Shown here: positions 16,284 to 24,191 of the stretch, piece by piece
Layout: each line of letters begins with the position of its first letter
Numbering within the stretch: the stretch's first letter is position 1
Assembly: GCF_000718255.1 (NCBI RefSeq)
Contig: NZ_JOFJ01000016.1
Span: forward strand, 79,639 to 143,638
Direction of reading: 5' to 3'
Source of the DNA: Spirillospora albida
GTDB lineage: Bacteria; Actinomycetota; Actinomycetes; Streptosporangiales; Streptosporangiaceae
DNA: 64,000 nucleotides
The notes under the pieces: generated by a model
Databases searched by the model: none
Told to the model about the DNA's origin: nothing
Seen by the model: only the letters and a program-made list of their open reading frames with translations
Translations under genes and position numbers: made by a program

Positions 16284-16883
16284 ATGGGCGACGAATTCCA
16301 TCTGACAGACGAGCAACTCAAGAAGGTCCAGTACACCGAGTACGTGGGCGGCGGACACGGCGCCCCGCCGGCCGAGATCAAGGTCAACGGGCTCACCCAG
16401 GACCAGTGGGACGACCTGCCGGAATGGCGGCAGCGCCAGCTGTACTACGAGTACAGCACCGGAGCCGACGCGGGCAAGTGGGACGACCCGAAGAACGCCC
16501 TTCCGCGCGGTACGCAGCCGGAGCGCGGAGAGTGGAAGGCGCAGGCCAAGGACGGCTACGACGTCGACCCGGCCGAGCTCCGGAAACTCGCCAACGACAT
16601 GAAGTACAAGCTCGACATCTGGAAGCGGAAGATCAACCAGGTCGGCGCCACCAACATCACCACGAAAGACCTCGGCGACACCAAGGGGTCGGACAAGTTC
16701 GTCGAGGTCGCGACCGCCAGCAAAACCGGCTTCCAGCAGTACATCAGCTCGATCGAAACGGCCTACAACGCCGTGATCGGCAAGTTGAGAGCGACCGCGG
16801 ACCAGTACGAGAACGCCCACAACAACACAAGCAAGAAGGTGGGCGATGTGGACCCGGGCTCGGGCGCCCCGGACCTCACGTGA
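16284..16883 (+). CDS. Candidate ESX-associated helical protein
   Basis: 199 aa, hydrophilic, rich in Lys/Asp, without signal peptide or membrane segment. The N-terminal third is unlike anything I recognise (LTQDQWDDLPEWRQRQLYYE). The C-terminal half (about residues 95-185) looks like a two-helix WXG100-type hairpin, containing DIWKRKINQVGA and later TADQYENAHNNT. Position between the esx pair and another substrate-like gene, and a good AGGGTGAG ribosome site, suggest a secreted substrate or its chaperone. No family name can be given. Confidence 0.7.
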   Translation: MGDEFHLTDEQLKKVQYTEYVGGGHGAPPAEIKVNGLTQDQWDDLPEWRQRQLYYEYSTGADAGKWDDPKNALPRGTQPERGEWKAQAKDGYDVDPAELRKLANDMKYKLDIWKRKINQVGATNITTKDLGDTKGSDKFVEVATASKTGFQQYISSIETAYNAVIGKLRATADQYENAHNNTSKKVGDVDPGSGAPDLT

Positions 16884-16907
16884 TCCCACGCCGGAAGGAG
16901 GGAACCA

Positions 16908-18056
16908 ATGGGTAAGGACAACGTTGAGCAATACCCCATCCGGGACGGGATGGCCTTCGGGAGCTACAGCTTCAACGACGAGAACTTCGAGGAAATCAAG
17001 AAGAAGCTGAGCAATCTCAACCCCGCTGCCGTCGGGAACGCCGGCACCGCCTACAAGGAAGCTGCCGAAGTCCTCGCGGAAATGACCGACCTGCTGCAGA
17101 ACGATTATGCGAAGCGCATCGTGAAGCACTGGCAGGGCAAAGTCGCGCAGGAGGCCCTCGACCAGCTGGGGAAGGTCTACAAGACGGCCGGCCAGCTCTC
17201 GGACGACAGCCACCGCAACGCCCAGCTCTACACGTGGTACAAGACCAACATCCTTGACTGGTACCACACGACCGGCAAGACCATGGAGGACGGCTACATC
17301 AACACGGACGGCGACGACGATGCCGCCCGCAAGTTGATGCAGAAGTTCAACGCCCGGATGAACGAGGCGTTCGAAGGTCATCCGCTCAAGATCACGAAGG
17401 ACCTGCCCGCAGGGCTCGGTACCGGTGGCGATGATCCGCGCACTCCGGGGCCCGGCCCAGGGGGGCCCGGCGGCCTTCCCAAGGGTGGGGGCGGGGGCGG
17501 CGGCCTTTCTCCTGGAAGCTCCAGCTTCCCGACCACCGATGGTGCGGGGAACCTGCCCCGCGGCGACAGTGCCGGGCGCTTCGCACCCGGTGGGCCAGGA
17601 GGCTCCAACCCGTTCGCACCGGGTGAAGTGAGCCCGTTCAATCCCCCAGGTGGCAATGGACCGCACCTTCCGCCGGGCTCCGGTGTGGACGGCGGCCCGT
17701 TCGGCGGTACCCCGAAGACCGACCTGTCGAGTTTTCCCGGCGGGGGCGGCGGCGGACTCCCGGGCGGTGGCGCAGGTGGCGGGTTCGGTGCCGACCCAGG
17801 CGGCTTCGGCGGTGCCGGTGCTGGCGCCGGTGGAGGCATCGGTGCCGGTGGTCCCGGTGCGGGACCGGGCCTGGGTGGCGCGGGCCGTAACGCGGCCGGG
17901 ATGCGCGGTGGGATGCCGATGGGCGGCATGCCCATGGCGCCTGGCGGCGGCCAGGGCGGCGGGCAGAACGAGGAACGCGAGCGCAACACGTGGCTGACCG
18001 AGGACGAGGATGTTTGGGGTGCCGATGACGACACGGCTCCTCCCGTCATCGGTTGA
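16908..18056 (+). CDS. Large candidate type VII substrate, helical head with Gly/Pro-rich tail
   Basis: 382 aa. Residues 1-160 are helical with a WXG-like turn (VKHWQGKVAQEALDQLGKVY). Residues 165-350 are almost pure Gly/Pro/Ala/Met low complexity. The last 25 or so residues return to a sharply acidic motif, WLTEDEDVWGADDD, ending A-P-P-V-I-G. This three-part layout resembles PPE-like or EspB-like secreted proteins of actinobacterial ESX loci. The acidic C-terminus may be a recognition tag. A strong GGAGGGA precedes ATG 16908. A long hairpin follows the stop. Confidence 0.8.
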   Translation: MGKDNVEQYPIRDGMAFGSYSFNDENFEEIKKKLSNLNPAAVGNAGTAYKEAAEVLAEMTDLLQNDYAKRIVKHWQGKVAQEALDQLGKVYKTAGQLSDDSHRNAQLYTWYKTNILDWYHTTGKTMEDGYINTDGDDDAARKLMQKFNARMNEAFEGHPLKITKDLPAGLGTGGDDPRTPGPGPGGPGGLPKGGGGGGGLSPGSSSFPTTDGAGNLPRGDSAGRFAPGGPGGSNPFAPGEVSPFNPPGGNGPHLPPGSGVDGGPFGGTPKTDLSSFPGGGGGGLPGGGAGGGFGADPGGFGGAGAGAGGGIGAGGPGAGPGLGGAGRNAAGMRGGMPMGGMPMAPGGGQGGGQNEERERNTWLTEDEDVWGADDDTAPPVIG

Positions 18057-18072
18057 CTAAGGTGAGCAGCAC

Positions 18073-18111
18073 CCGGGAGGGGGTGGAGATCTGGTCTCCA
18101 CGCCCTCCCGG
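18073..18111 (+). terminator. Long hairpin between the large substrate and mycosin 2
   Basis: A 17-base stem with a single mismatch (18073-18089 pairing with 18095-18111) closes on a five-base loop, 16 bases after the substrate stop. It has no T-tract but is very stable, so it is a likely terminator or attenuator before the second mycosin gene. Confidence 0.65.
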
Positions 18112-18153
18112 AACGGCTCGACGAAATTGGATGTACGAGGGAGTGTGCGGCGG

Positions 18154-19458
18154 ATGCGATGGCTGCTTCGGACGGCGGCGTCGACGGCGGCGATCGGCCT
18201 GGCTCTAGCGCCGGTCGCACCCGCGCACGCGGTCCCGAGCCCTGGCCCGAACCAGTGGTGGTTCGGCTCCTGGGGCATCACAAAAGACGTTTGGCCCCTT
18301 ACCAAAGGCAAGGGCGTTACCGTTGCGGTCATCGACACCGGTGTCAACGCCCGGTTGCCCGACCTCCGGCCGGTGGTGCTGCCGGGCCTGAATCTGAGGG
18401 GTGCCGGCGGGGACGGCCGTGAGGACCTCGATACCCACCAGGGAGGTCACGGTACCGGCATGGCGAGCCTCATCGCCTCGCAAGGCACCGGTACGGGCTT
18501 CGTGGGGATCGCTCCCGAAGCCAAGATCCTTCCGATCTCCGCCTCGGTGAGCGGCCGGAGCACCGGCCAGGCCGTCCGCTTCGCCGTCGATCACGGCGCC
18601 AAGGTCATCAACATCTCCCAGTCGGGCGAGGCCGCCGCCATCTACCCGAACCAATGCCCACCACAGCTGCTGGACGCCATCAGGTATGCGGCGCAAAAGG
18701 ATGTCGTCATCGTCGCCAGCGCCGGCAACACCGGGGACGTGGACAACAAGGCCATCTATCCCGCGTCGTGTCCAGGGGTCCTGGCAGTCGGAGCGCTGGG
18801 CCGTGACGGCAAGCCTTGGAAGTCGACGCAGCAGCAGAGCTATGTGGCTGTGGGGGCGCCCGGCTCGGGGGTCGGTTTCATCAACAAGGAAGGCCACGCA
18901 TACTCCAGCGGAGCGGGGACGAGTCAGGCGTCCGCGCTGACGTCCGGTGCCGTGGCGCTGATTCGCAGCCGCTACCCGGACATGCCGGCGCGGCAGGTCG
19001 TGCAGCGTCTCATCGGCACCGCGAAGGACTTCGGGGCTCCCGGGCGTGACGACCAGCTCGGTTACGGCGTCATCAGCATTCCGCGCGCCCTCAGGCAGGA
19101 CGTGCCGAAGAACACTCCCAACCCGCCGTACGAGCGGCTCGACAAGGTCATGGCGACCGCGAAGAAGCCGGCGGCGACGAAGCCGGACGCCGAGGAGCAG
19201 GACGACTCGGGCGGCTTCCCGGTGCTGCCCGTGGCCGGTGGCGTCGTCGTCCTGGCCGTGGTGGTCGTCGGAGGGTTCGTGCTGCTGCGTGGTCGCCGCA
19301 AGCCCGCGACGCCGTCCGGCCCGATGCCGTCCGGTCCCATGCAGGGCGGCATGATGCCGCCGGGGCCGCCGTCGTTCGGCGGCTCGCAGCCCTCGCCCTA
19401 CCAGCCGGGGTCGCCGCAGCCTCCGGCCGGGCCGCCTGGACCGCCGCAGGGCCGCTGA
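18154..19458 (+). CDS. mycP: Mycosin 2, type VII secretion-associated subtilisin-like protease
   Basis: 434 aa from ATG 18154. Signal peptide (about residues 1-26, ending A-H-A), S8 domain with Asp61 (VAVIDTG), His99 (GGHGTGMASL) and Ser257 (GAGTSQASAL), and oxyanion Asn in SAGN. A C-terminal transmembrane helix (about 355-379) is followed by a Pro/Gly/Met-rich cytoplasmic tail of about 50 residues. The triad is intact. It lacks the long Pro/Lys linker of mycosin 1. TTG 18127 and GTG 18145 are alternative starts, but GAGGGAG is spaced for ATG 18154. It stands directly after the substrate genes, so it may process them. Confidence 0.92.
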   Translation: MRWLLRTAASTAAIGLALAPVAPAHAVPSPGPNQWWFGSWGITKDVWPLTKGKGVTVAVIDTGVNARLPDLRPVVLPGLNLRGAGGDGREDLDTHQGGHGTGMASLIASQGTGTGFVGIAPEAKILPISASVSGRSTGQAVRFAVDHGAKVINISQSGEAAAIYPNQCPPQLLDAIRYAAQKDVVIVASAGNTGDVDNKAIYPASCPGVLAVGALGRDGKPWKSTQQQSYVAVGAPGSGVGFINKEGHAYSSGAGTSQASALTSGAVALIRSRYPDMPARQVVQRLIGTAKDFGAPGRDDQLGYGVISIPRALRQDVPKNTPNPPYERLDKVMATAKKPAATKPDAEEQDDSGGFPVLPVAGGVVVLAVVVVGGFVLLRGRRKPATPSGPMPSGPMQGGMMPPGPPSFGGSQPSPYQPGSPQPPAGPPGPPQGR

Positions 19459-19466
19459 GGGCGCGA

Positions 19467-20189
19467 ATGCGACGGAGGCTGACCGCGCCGACGTTCATCC
19501 TGTCGTCGGTGCGGACGGGGTCGACGCTGCTGCGCGCGATCCTGGGAAGCCATTCGGAACTGCACGCCCCGCACGAGACACACTTGGGCGACATCACGGT
19601 GGGTTTCGAGTCCCGCCAGGTCGCGCGGGCGATGGAGGGGCTCGGGCACACTCCGCGCGACCTGCGCTTCCTGCTGTGGGACGCCGTCCTGGCCGAGGAA
19701 CTCGCCCGCAGCGGCAAGCGCCTGCTCGTGAACAAGTCGCCGAACGACGTGTTCATCCGGGATGAGATCGTCGAGTGCTGGCCGGACGCCCGGTTCGTCT
19801 TTCTGGTGCGGCATCCGTCCGCGATCCTGAGGTCCTGGCGCGTCGCCCGGCCGTACCTCGAGCGGGAGCAGCACGTCGCCGACATCGTCCGCTACTGCGA
19901 GGCGGTCGAGGAAGCGCGTGGCGAGCTGGACGGGCCGACCGTCCGGTACGAGGACCTGATCCGGGATCCCGTGGGCACCGTGAGCGGCCTGTGCGACTTC
20001 CTCGGCGTCCCGTGGGAGGAGGACATGCTCGACTACGGCGAGGCGGGCACCGGCTCGTTCGTTCCCGGGCTGGGCGACTGGCTGGAGAAGATCCACACGG
20101 GACGGATCCAGCGGGTCCTGGACACGCCGGAGCCGGCACCGCCGCGGTTGAAGGACGTCTGCCTCGCGTGGGGCTATTCGCCCGGCTGA
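19467..20189 (+). CDS. Sulfotransferase family protein
   Basis: 240 aa. It has the two PAPS-binding signatures: 5'-phosphosulfate loop SSVRTGSTLLRAIL (about residues 13-26) and 3'-phosphate motif FVFLVRHPSAILRSW (about 110-124). The pattern RYEDLIRDP is typical of the Stf0/sulfotransferase superfamily. It would transfer sulfate from PAPS to an unknown hydroxyl acceptor. It follows mycosin 2 by eight bases and is likely on the same transcript, which is unusual for an ESX locus. Its last 16 bases overlap a convergent gene. Confidence 0.85.
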   Translation: MRRRLTAPTFILSSVRTGSTLLRAILGSHSELHAPHETHLGDITVGFESRQVARAMEGLGHTPRDLRFLLWDAVLAEELARSGKRLLVNKSPNDVFIRDEIVECWPDARFVFLVRHPSAILRSWRVARPYLEREQHVADIVRYCEAVEEARGELDGPTVRYEDLIRDPVGTVSGLCDFLGVPWEEDMLDYGEAGTGSFVPGLGDWLEKIHTGRIQRVLDTPEPAPPRLKDVCLAWGYSPG

Positions 20190-21016
20190 CGCTCCAAGCA
20201 GGTTCCGCAACGGGTGAGGGCCTCGGTGACGGCTCGCGCGACCTGCTCGGCGCCGTTCCGCGCCGTGGCCTCGTCCAGGGGGGGCTTCTCGCGGGTCTTG
20301 GGATCGGCCGTTCCCGGCTCGGCCGTCGCGCCGGTGTACCGGACGGTGATGACGGCGTTGCGGAGCCGGGCGGTGGTCTTCACCGTTCCGGACCGTCCCA
20401 GCGTTCCGTTGAGCGTCAGGTGCTGGGTGAACGCCTGCTCGCCGATGCGGACGACCGATGGGGCTTCGCCGTGCAGATCGCCGGGCGCTCCGGTGGCGGT
20501 GCCCGCCATGGCCCGCGCGCCGCGCCAGGCGGCGTCGTACTCCGACTTCGCCGCCGCGTCTCCGTCCAGGTGCAGCCTGACCGAGATGTCCAGCCGATGC
20601 GCGGCCGTGGTGCCGGGTCGGGCGATGCCCGGCGGTTCCGACCACTCGCAGGCCGCGTACCGCGCCGTCGTGGAGTTCTGAGCCGTGGACGGGACGGGCG
20701 GCTCCGAACGCGGCACGATCCGTTCCAGGATCTCTCCCGGCACGAGCGAGCACGCTTCCGGCATGGACGTGAAGCGCGTCGGCCTTGCGTCGTCACCCGA
20801 TCCGCTCGTCGCCCAGACCGCCGTGCCGAGGACGGCGGCCGCCGCGAACGCGCCGCCCGCGATCCCCACACGGCGGGCTCGTCCAGCTCGCGGGGGTGGT
20901 GTCGCGTCCGCGTCCGTGGCCTGAGGGGGGTCGGCGGGCGGCACGTCGGCCGGCCGCATCGTGCCGTCCAGCTGCTGATCCGAAGCGATGAACTCCGGAC
21001 GCGCGCGTTCGGGCAA
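20174..21016 (-). CDS. Single-pass membrane protein with extracytoplasmic DUF3558-like domain
   Basis: 280 aa. A Pro-rich cytoplasmic head (residues 1-47) and one transmembrane helix (about 48-70) precede an outer domain with two or more cysteines (PEACSLVP, YAACEW), a GDLHGEAPSVVRIGEQAF segment and a VRYTGATA strand. The layout and spacing (Cys, Cys-x-W, G-D/E-A-F, V-x-V-R) match the C-terminal half of the protein at 43708-45105, so the two are probable paralogues. Start TTG 21016 follows GAGAGGGA. Overlaps the sulfotransferase end by 16 bases. Confidence 0.75.
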   Translation of the reverse strand: MPERARPEFIASDQQLDGTMRPADVPPADPPQATDADATPPPRAGRARRVGIAGGAFAAAAVLGTAVWATSGSGDDARPTRFTSMPEACSLVPGEILERIVPRSEPPVPSTAQNSTTARYAACEWSEPPGIARPGTTAAHRLDISVRLHLDGDAAAKSEYDAAWRGARAMAGTATGAPGDLHGEAPSVVRIGEQAFTQHLTLNGTLGRSGTVKTTARLRNAVITVRYTGATAEPGTADPKTREKPPLDEATARNGAEQVARAVTEALTRCGTCLERQPGE

Positions 21017-21160
21017 GACACCGTCCCTCTCAACCGGATATGACTACGTGTGACCAATCGTGCGGATTCTGTTGTCGGCTCCGCTCGGGCGTGCCATCAT
21101 CATGACCGCTCTTTGATCGATGGTAGACCGTTCCGTCAGGCCGTTCCCCCCAGGAGAGCC

Positions 21161-21589
21161 GTGTCACCGCCGAACAAGATCAACGACATCATCAACGCTC
21201 CCTCCGGAGGCCGACCGGGGGCGGACGGCCGGATGCGGCCCGCCCTGCCGAGATCACCCTTCGGGGCGGCCCCGGTCGGTTCGGCGGGTGACGGCGTCCG
21301 GTTCAACCCGGACCGCATCCAGGACCTCGGTACGAGGCTCGTCCGAGCGGTGGGCCGATGCCTCACCGAGGCGAGGAGCGACCTGAACGGCAGCCCCCGC
21401 GAGGTCGAGGCGGGCAGCTTCACCACCTTCTGCGCGCACCTCGCGCATGCCTACGTGCAGGCCGTCGAATACGCCGACCAGGACCTCATGATGAAGGAAC
21501 GCGCACTTTTGGAGGTCGACGGCAAGCTCCGGGAGACCGCGCGGATCCTCCGCGAGGTCGAGAAGAAGAACACGGTCAAGGCCGGCTGA
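21161..21589 (+). CDS. Small helical ESX-associated protein
   Basis: 142 aa from GTG 21161 (AGGAG just upstream). Residues 1-45 are Pro/Gly-rich and disordered; residues 50-142 form predicted long helices ending in a charged coil (LREVEKKNTVKAG). The helical part includes FTTFCAHLAHAYVQAVEYAD. Size and hairpin character fit WXG100-like partner proteins, though no WXG motif is present. Its stop overlaps the next start (TGATG), so the two proteins are made together and may dimerise. No named family recognised. Confidence 0.65.
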   Translation: MSPPNKINDIINAPSGGRPGADGRMRPALPRSPFGAAPVGSAGDGVRFNPDRIQDLGTRLVRAVGRCLTEARSDLNGSPREVEAGSFTTFCAHLAHAYVQAVEYADQDLMMKERALLEVDGKLRETARILREVEKKNTVKAG

Positions 21590-22596
21590 TGGGCGGCCAC
21601 GGCCTCGACGGCCTCGAGCGGGACGCGAAGATCGCCTATCACGAGGCCGCCATCGGCGCGGTGTTCGTGTCGGCGGCCTGGCCGAGCGTCGCGATCATCT
21701 ATATGGCGCAGTCCGATCCCGCTCAGCTGTGGGACGCCGCCGGCGAGTGGCGGAAGGTGATGCACAAGCTGCTCCAGGCCCAGGAGGCCGTCGAAACGCA
21801 GCTCGACGCCCTCCAGGAGGCCGACTGGTCCGGAAAGGACAGGGATGCCTGCGAGAAGCACCTGAACGCCTATCGGAACCAGATCAAGATATCCCTGGGG
21901 TTCGCGGCGGCCGTCTCCGTCTCCCTGCAGATCATGGCGCTGCTGATCGCGGCCTTCATCGTCCTGATGGTGGTGCTCTCCACGATCCTGGTGCTCTACG
22001 CGGCCTGGATGTTCGCACTCATGATCGTGAGCCGGATCCCGTTCCCCCCGACGAAGACGGCCGCCGAGGCGCAGCTCGTCATCGTTCGCGCCCAGGCGAA
22101 CCTGTTCGCCATACAGATGCGGAGTCTCCTGCGGACCGGGCAGAAGGGCCTGGAAACGGTCGGCAATGCCGCCGCCGGGCTTCTCTGGGCGGGCATGGCG
22201 GTGGACGCGACGGGGCAGATGCTGTCCGGCAACACGCGAGGGTACGCCGATTTCGTCCAGGCGGCCGTCAACAGCGCCGACGACGTGGCCAAGGGACGGC
22301 TCGCACTGCTGGAGCAGAAGGTGACCGGCCAGCTCATGCGGGGGTGGGCCTTCGGCGGCCAGGGCGTCGGCCGAAGCCTCAGGATTCCCATCACCCGCAT
22401 CCCTCCGCAGATGAGGCCCTACGTCCAGGGCGGCCTGGCCATCCCCAAGGGCGCCGCGGACGTCGGCGTCCCCGGCGTTTCCGAAGGTCCGCTCGCGGGC
22501 GGTTCCCCCGTGATGAGCGCACCGCTCACCGGCAGCGAGTACGGCGATCCGTACGTCGAGCGTACGGATCCGATCAGGAGGTCCGAAGATGGTTGA
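21589..22596 (+). CDS. WXG-like protein with central membrane segments
   Basis: 335 aa. Residues 35-105 look like a WXG100 hairpin with the turn DWSGKDRDACEKHLNAY. A hydrophobic pair of helices follows (about residues 105-150), then an amphipathic helical region. The C-terminal 80 residues are Gly/Pro-rich and end in charged residues. The architecture (WXG-like head plus hydrophobic hairpin) matches the N-terminal part of CpnT-like and other ESX-exported toxins and of the 3297-aa protein in this window, but no toxin domain follows. It is coupled by TGATG to the previous gene. Confidence 0.68.
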   Translation: MGGHGLDGLERDAKIAYHEAAIGAVFVSAAWPSVAIIYMAQSDPAQLWDAAGEWRKVMHKLLQAQEAVETQLDALQEADWSGKDRDACEKHLNAYRNQIKISLGFAAAVSVSLQIMALLIAAFIVLMVVLSTILVLYAAWMFALMIVSRIPFPPTKTAAEAQLVIVRAQANLFAIQMRSLLRTGQKGLETVGNAAAGLLWAGMAVDATGQMLSGNTRGYADFVQAAVNSADDVAKGRLALLEQKVTGQLMRGWAFGGQGVGRSLRIPITRIPPQMRPYVQGGLAIPKGAADVGVPGVSEGPLAGGSPVMSAPLTGSEYGDPYVERTDPIRRSEDG

Positions 22597-23149
22597 GGGT
22601 CCAGTGATCGTCATCGACGATGGCGGCGGGGGAGTGCGCACGGCCCTCGCCTTCGGCGGCGGGACGGTGGCCTGCGTCGTCGTCGGAATCCTCGTCGGCG
22701 GCGGCGCCTCGATCGCCTTGTTCGCGGCGGCGGTCCTCCTGTTCATGCTGACCGTGGTCACCGTTGTCGGCCTCAAGCATCCCGAATGGTACTTGCGCTC
22801 CTTTCTGACCGTCGACGGATTCGTTCGCACGGCGAAGGGAAAGCAGGACCTCATCCCCGCCGCCGCGATCAAGGCCGTCGGGCTGAACAGCGAAGGGGTC
22901 GTCACCGAACTGGTCGTCTGGTGCGACACGGAGCTGCTGCCGGAGGCGCCCGGCTACTGGAAGTACCGCAAGGACCGGGTGCCCGGCACCATCGTGCTCG
23001 GGCTCGTCGACCTGGGCCCCGTGAATCCGGACGGCGCGGTGCGGGGAGGGTTTTCGCTGCGTCGCGTACAGGAGATCCGCGCCTTCATCGAAAAGCACGG
23101 CATCGCCGAGTGGCGGAACGAGCGGCCGCGTCTCGGCCGTCCCGGCTGA
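22589..23149 (+). CDS. Small membrane protein of unknown function
   Basis: 186 aa. Two adjacent transmembrane helices (about residues 18-38 and 42-62) are followed by a cytoplasmic or extracytoplasmic domain of about 120 residues (WYLRSFLTVDGFVRTAKG, then YWKYRKDRVPGTIVLG). Its start overlaps the previous gene by eight bases, so it completes a three-gene coupled unit with two WXG-like proteins. It has the two-helix-plus-domain plan of EccE, but is far too short and shows no EccE sequence I can recognise. Function unknown. Confidence 0.65.
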   Translation: MVEGPVIVIDDGGGGVRTALAFGGGTVACVVVGILVGGGASIALFAAAVLLFMLTVVTVVGLKHPEWYLRSFLTVDGFVRTAKGKQDLIPAAAIKAVGLNSEGVVTELVVWCDTELLPEAPGYWKYRKDRVPGTIVLGLVDLGPVNPDGAVRGGFSLRRVQEIRAFIEKHGIAEWRNERPRLGRPG

Positions 23150-23638
23150 TCAGCCGAAGTCTCCGGGGTGATGGAGGGCCTCGTCCATGGCCATGACGAA
23201 GGCGAGGAACAGTCGTGCGCCGGTGTCGGAGATCCGCGGGCTCAGTTCGATCTGCCACGCGTCGGGGCGCTCGGTGCCGGAACCCATCGCCTGCTGCTGC
23301 GCGTCGCTCATGACGTAGGTGTTCCCGTCGACGGCGATGGTTCCGGTGGGCGCGCCCGAGGAGTCCTCGACCGTGTAGCCGCGGCGGTGCCGCCGGACGG
23401 TTCCGCAGGGGTCCTCCAAGGCGTCCTCGACAGGGACGCGACGGACCGTCGAGCCGTCCGGCAGCACCGTGCGCAGGACGAGGTCGCCATCGGGACGCAC
23501 CAGCCGCACACGATCATCCGTTGTGAGGAAGAGGGTCCGCCATGTGCCTCGCGGATGGCGCATCTCGGCGAGCACCTCGCCCGCCCAGTTCGCGAACGTT
23601 CCGTTCGCATAGAGCAGTTCACCGGTCGAGAACAGCAT
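23150..23638 (-). CDS. Hypothetical protein next to YbaB-like gene
   Basis: 162 aa, soluble, beta-rich, with repeated short strands (VRLVRPDGDLVLRTVLPDGS, then GTIAVDGNTYVM) and a C-terminal helix (ARLFLAFVMAMDEALHH). The pattern of D-G-D/N-turns and a late hydrophobic helix recalls tubby-like or LURP-type beta barrels, but this is only an impression. It is the last gene of the minus-strand block, starting one base after the YbaB-like gene stops, and meets the plus-strand block tail to tail. Confidence 0.6.
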   Translation of the reverse strand: MLFSTGELLYANGTFANWAGEVLAEMRHPRGTWRTLFLTTDDRVRLVRPDGDLVLRTVLPDGSTVRRVPVEDALEDPCGTVRRHRRGYTVEDSSGAPTGTIAVDGNTYVMSDAQQQAMGSGTERPDAWQIELSPRISDTGARLFLAFVMAMDEALHHPGDFG

Positions 23639-23639
23639 G

Positions 23640-24056
23640 TCAGCGCCCGAAGACCTTGCGCATGTCGCCGAGCATCGCGGTCGCGTCCCGCAAGGTCTCG
23701 TCGAACAGCTTCTGGGCCTCCGCGACCTTCGCCTTGACCTCGTCCTGCTCGACCGCCGGGTCGCCGGCGTTGCCGAAGACCTCCCGGCGCAGATCGTCGG
23801 AGTGGCGCCGGTAGCTCTCCCTCGCCTCCCTGGCCGTGGCGACGATGACCGTGGCGAGCTCCTCGGAGGCCATCCGCATCGCGCGGGGATCGAGCCGCAA
23901 CCCGGCCATGCCGTCGCGGTTCCAGGTGACGGCCACGCGGCCGTCGTCGCTCTCCGCCTCGCCGGTCAAGTGGCCTGCCCGCCCCTCGAGCGCCTCGGCG
24001 CGCGCCAGGTGTTCATGGGCCTCCTCCAGCAGCTTCTCGAGATCGATATCGCCCAT
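23640..24056 (-). CDS. YbaB/EbfC-like protein 1
   Basis: 138 aa from ATG 24056 (GGAGGG five bases upstream). It has an N-terminal coiled helix, then a small sheet (VAVTWNRDGMAGLRLDPRAM) and a C-terminal helix (ELATVIVATAREARESY), which is the YbaB/EbfC fold pattern. In ESX loci such proteins occur beside WXG100 and effector genes; whether they bind nucleic acid or act as secretion partners is unsettled. A second copy precedes the giant toxin gene (40518-40919), so each toxin-related block has one. Confidence 0.75.
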   Translation of the reverse strand: MGDIDLEKLLEEAHEHLARAEALEGRAGHLTGEAESDDGRVAVTWNRDGMAGLRLDPRAMRMASEELATVIVATAREARESYRRHSDDLRREVFGNAGDPAVEQDEVKAKVAEAQKLFDETLRDATAMLGDMRKVFGR

Positions 24057-24191
24057 CACTACCCTCCGGCCGCACGCTCGGTCACTTATTCGCAACGGAA
24101 CGTGTCTACGCTAATGGACGCGTGCCGCCTACGTGATGGATTCATGCGAGATAGAGGAGGAAGCCGGTCTATCCGCGCATCGATCACCGAC

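Noticed and set aside
22589..23149. EccE
   Set aside because: It has two N-terminal membrane helices but only 186 residues and no EccE-like soluble domain.
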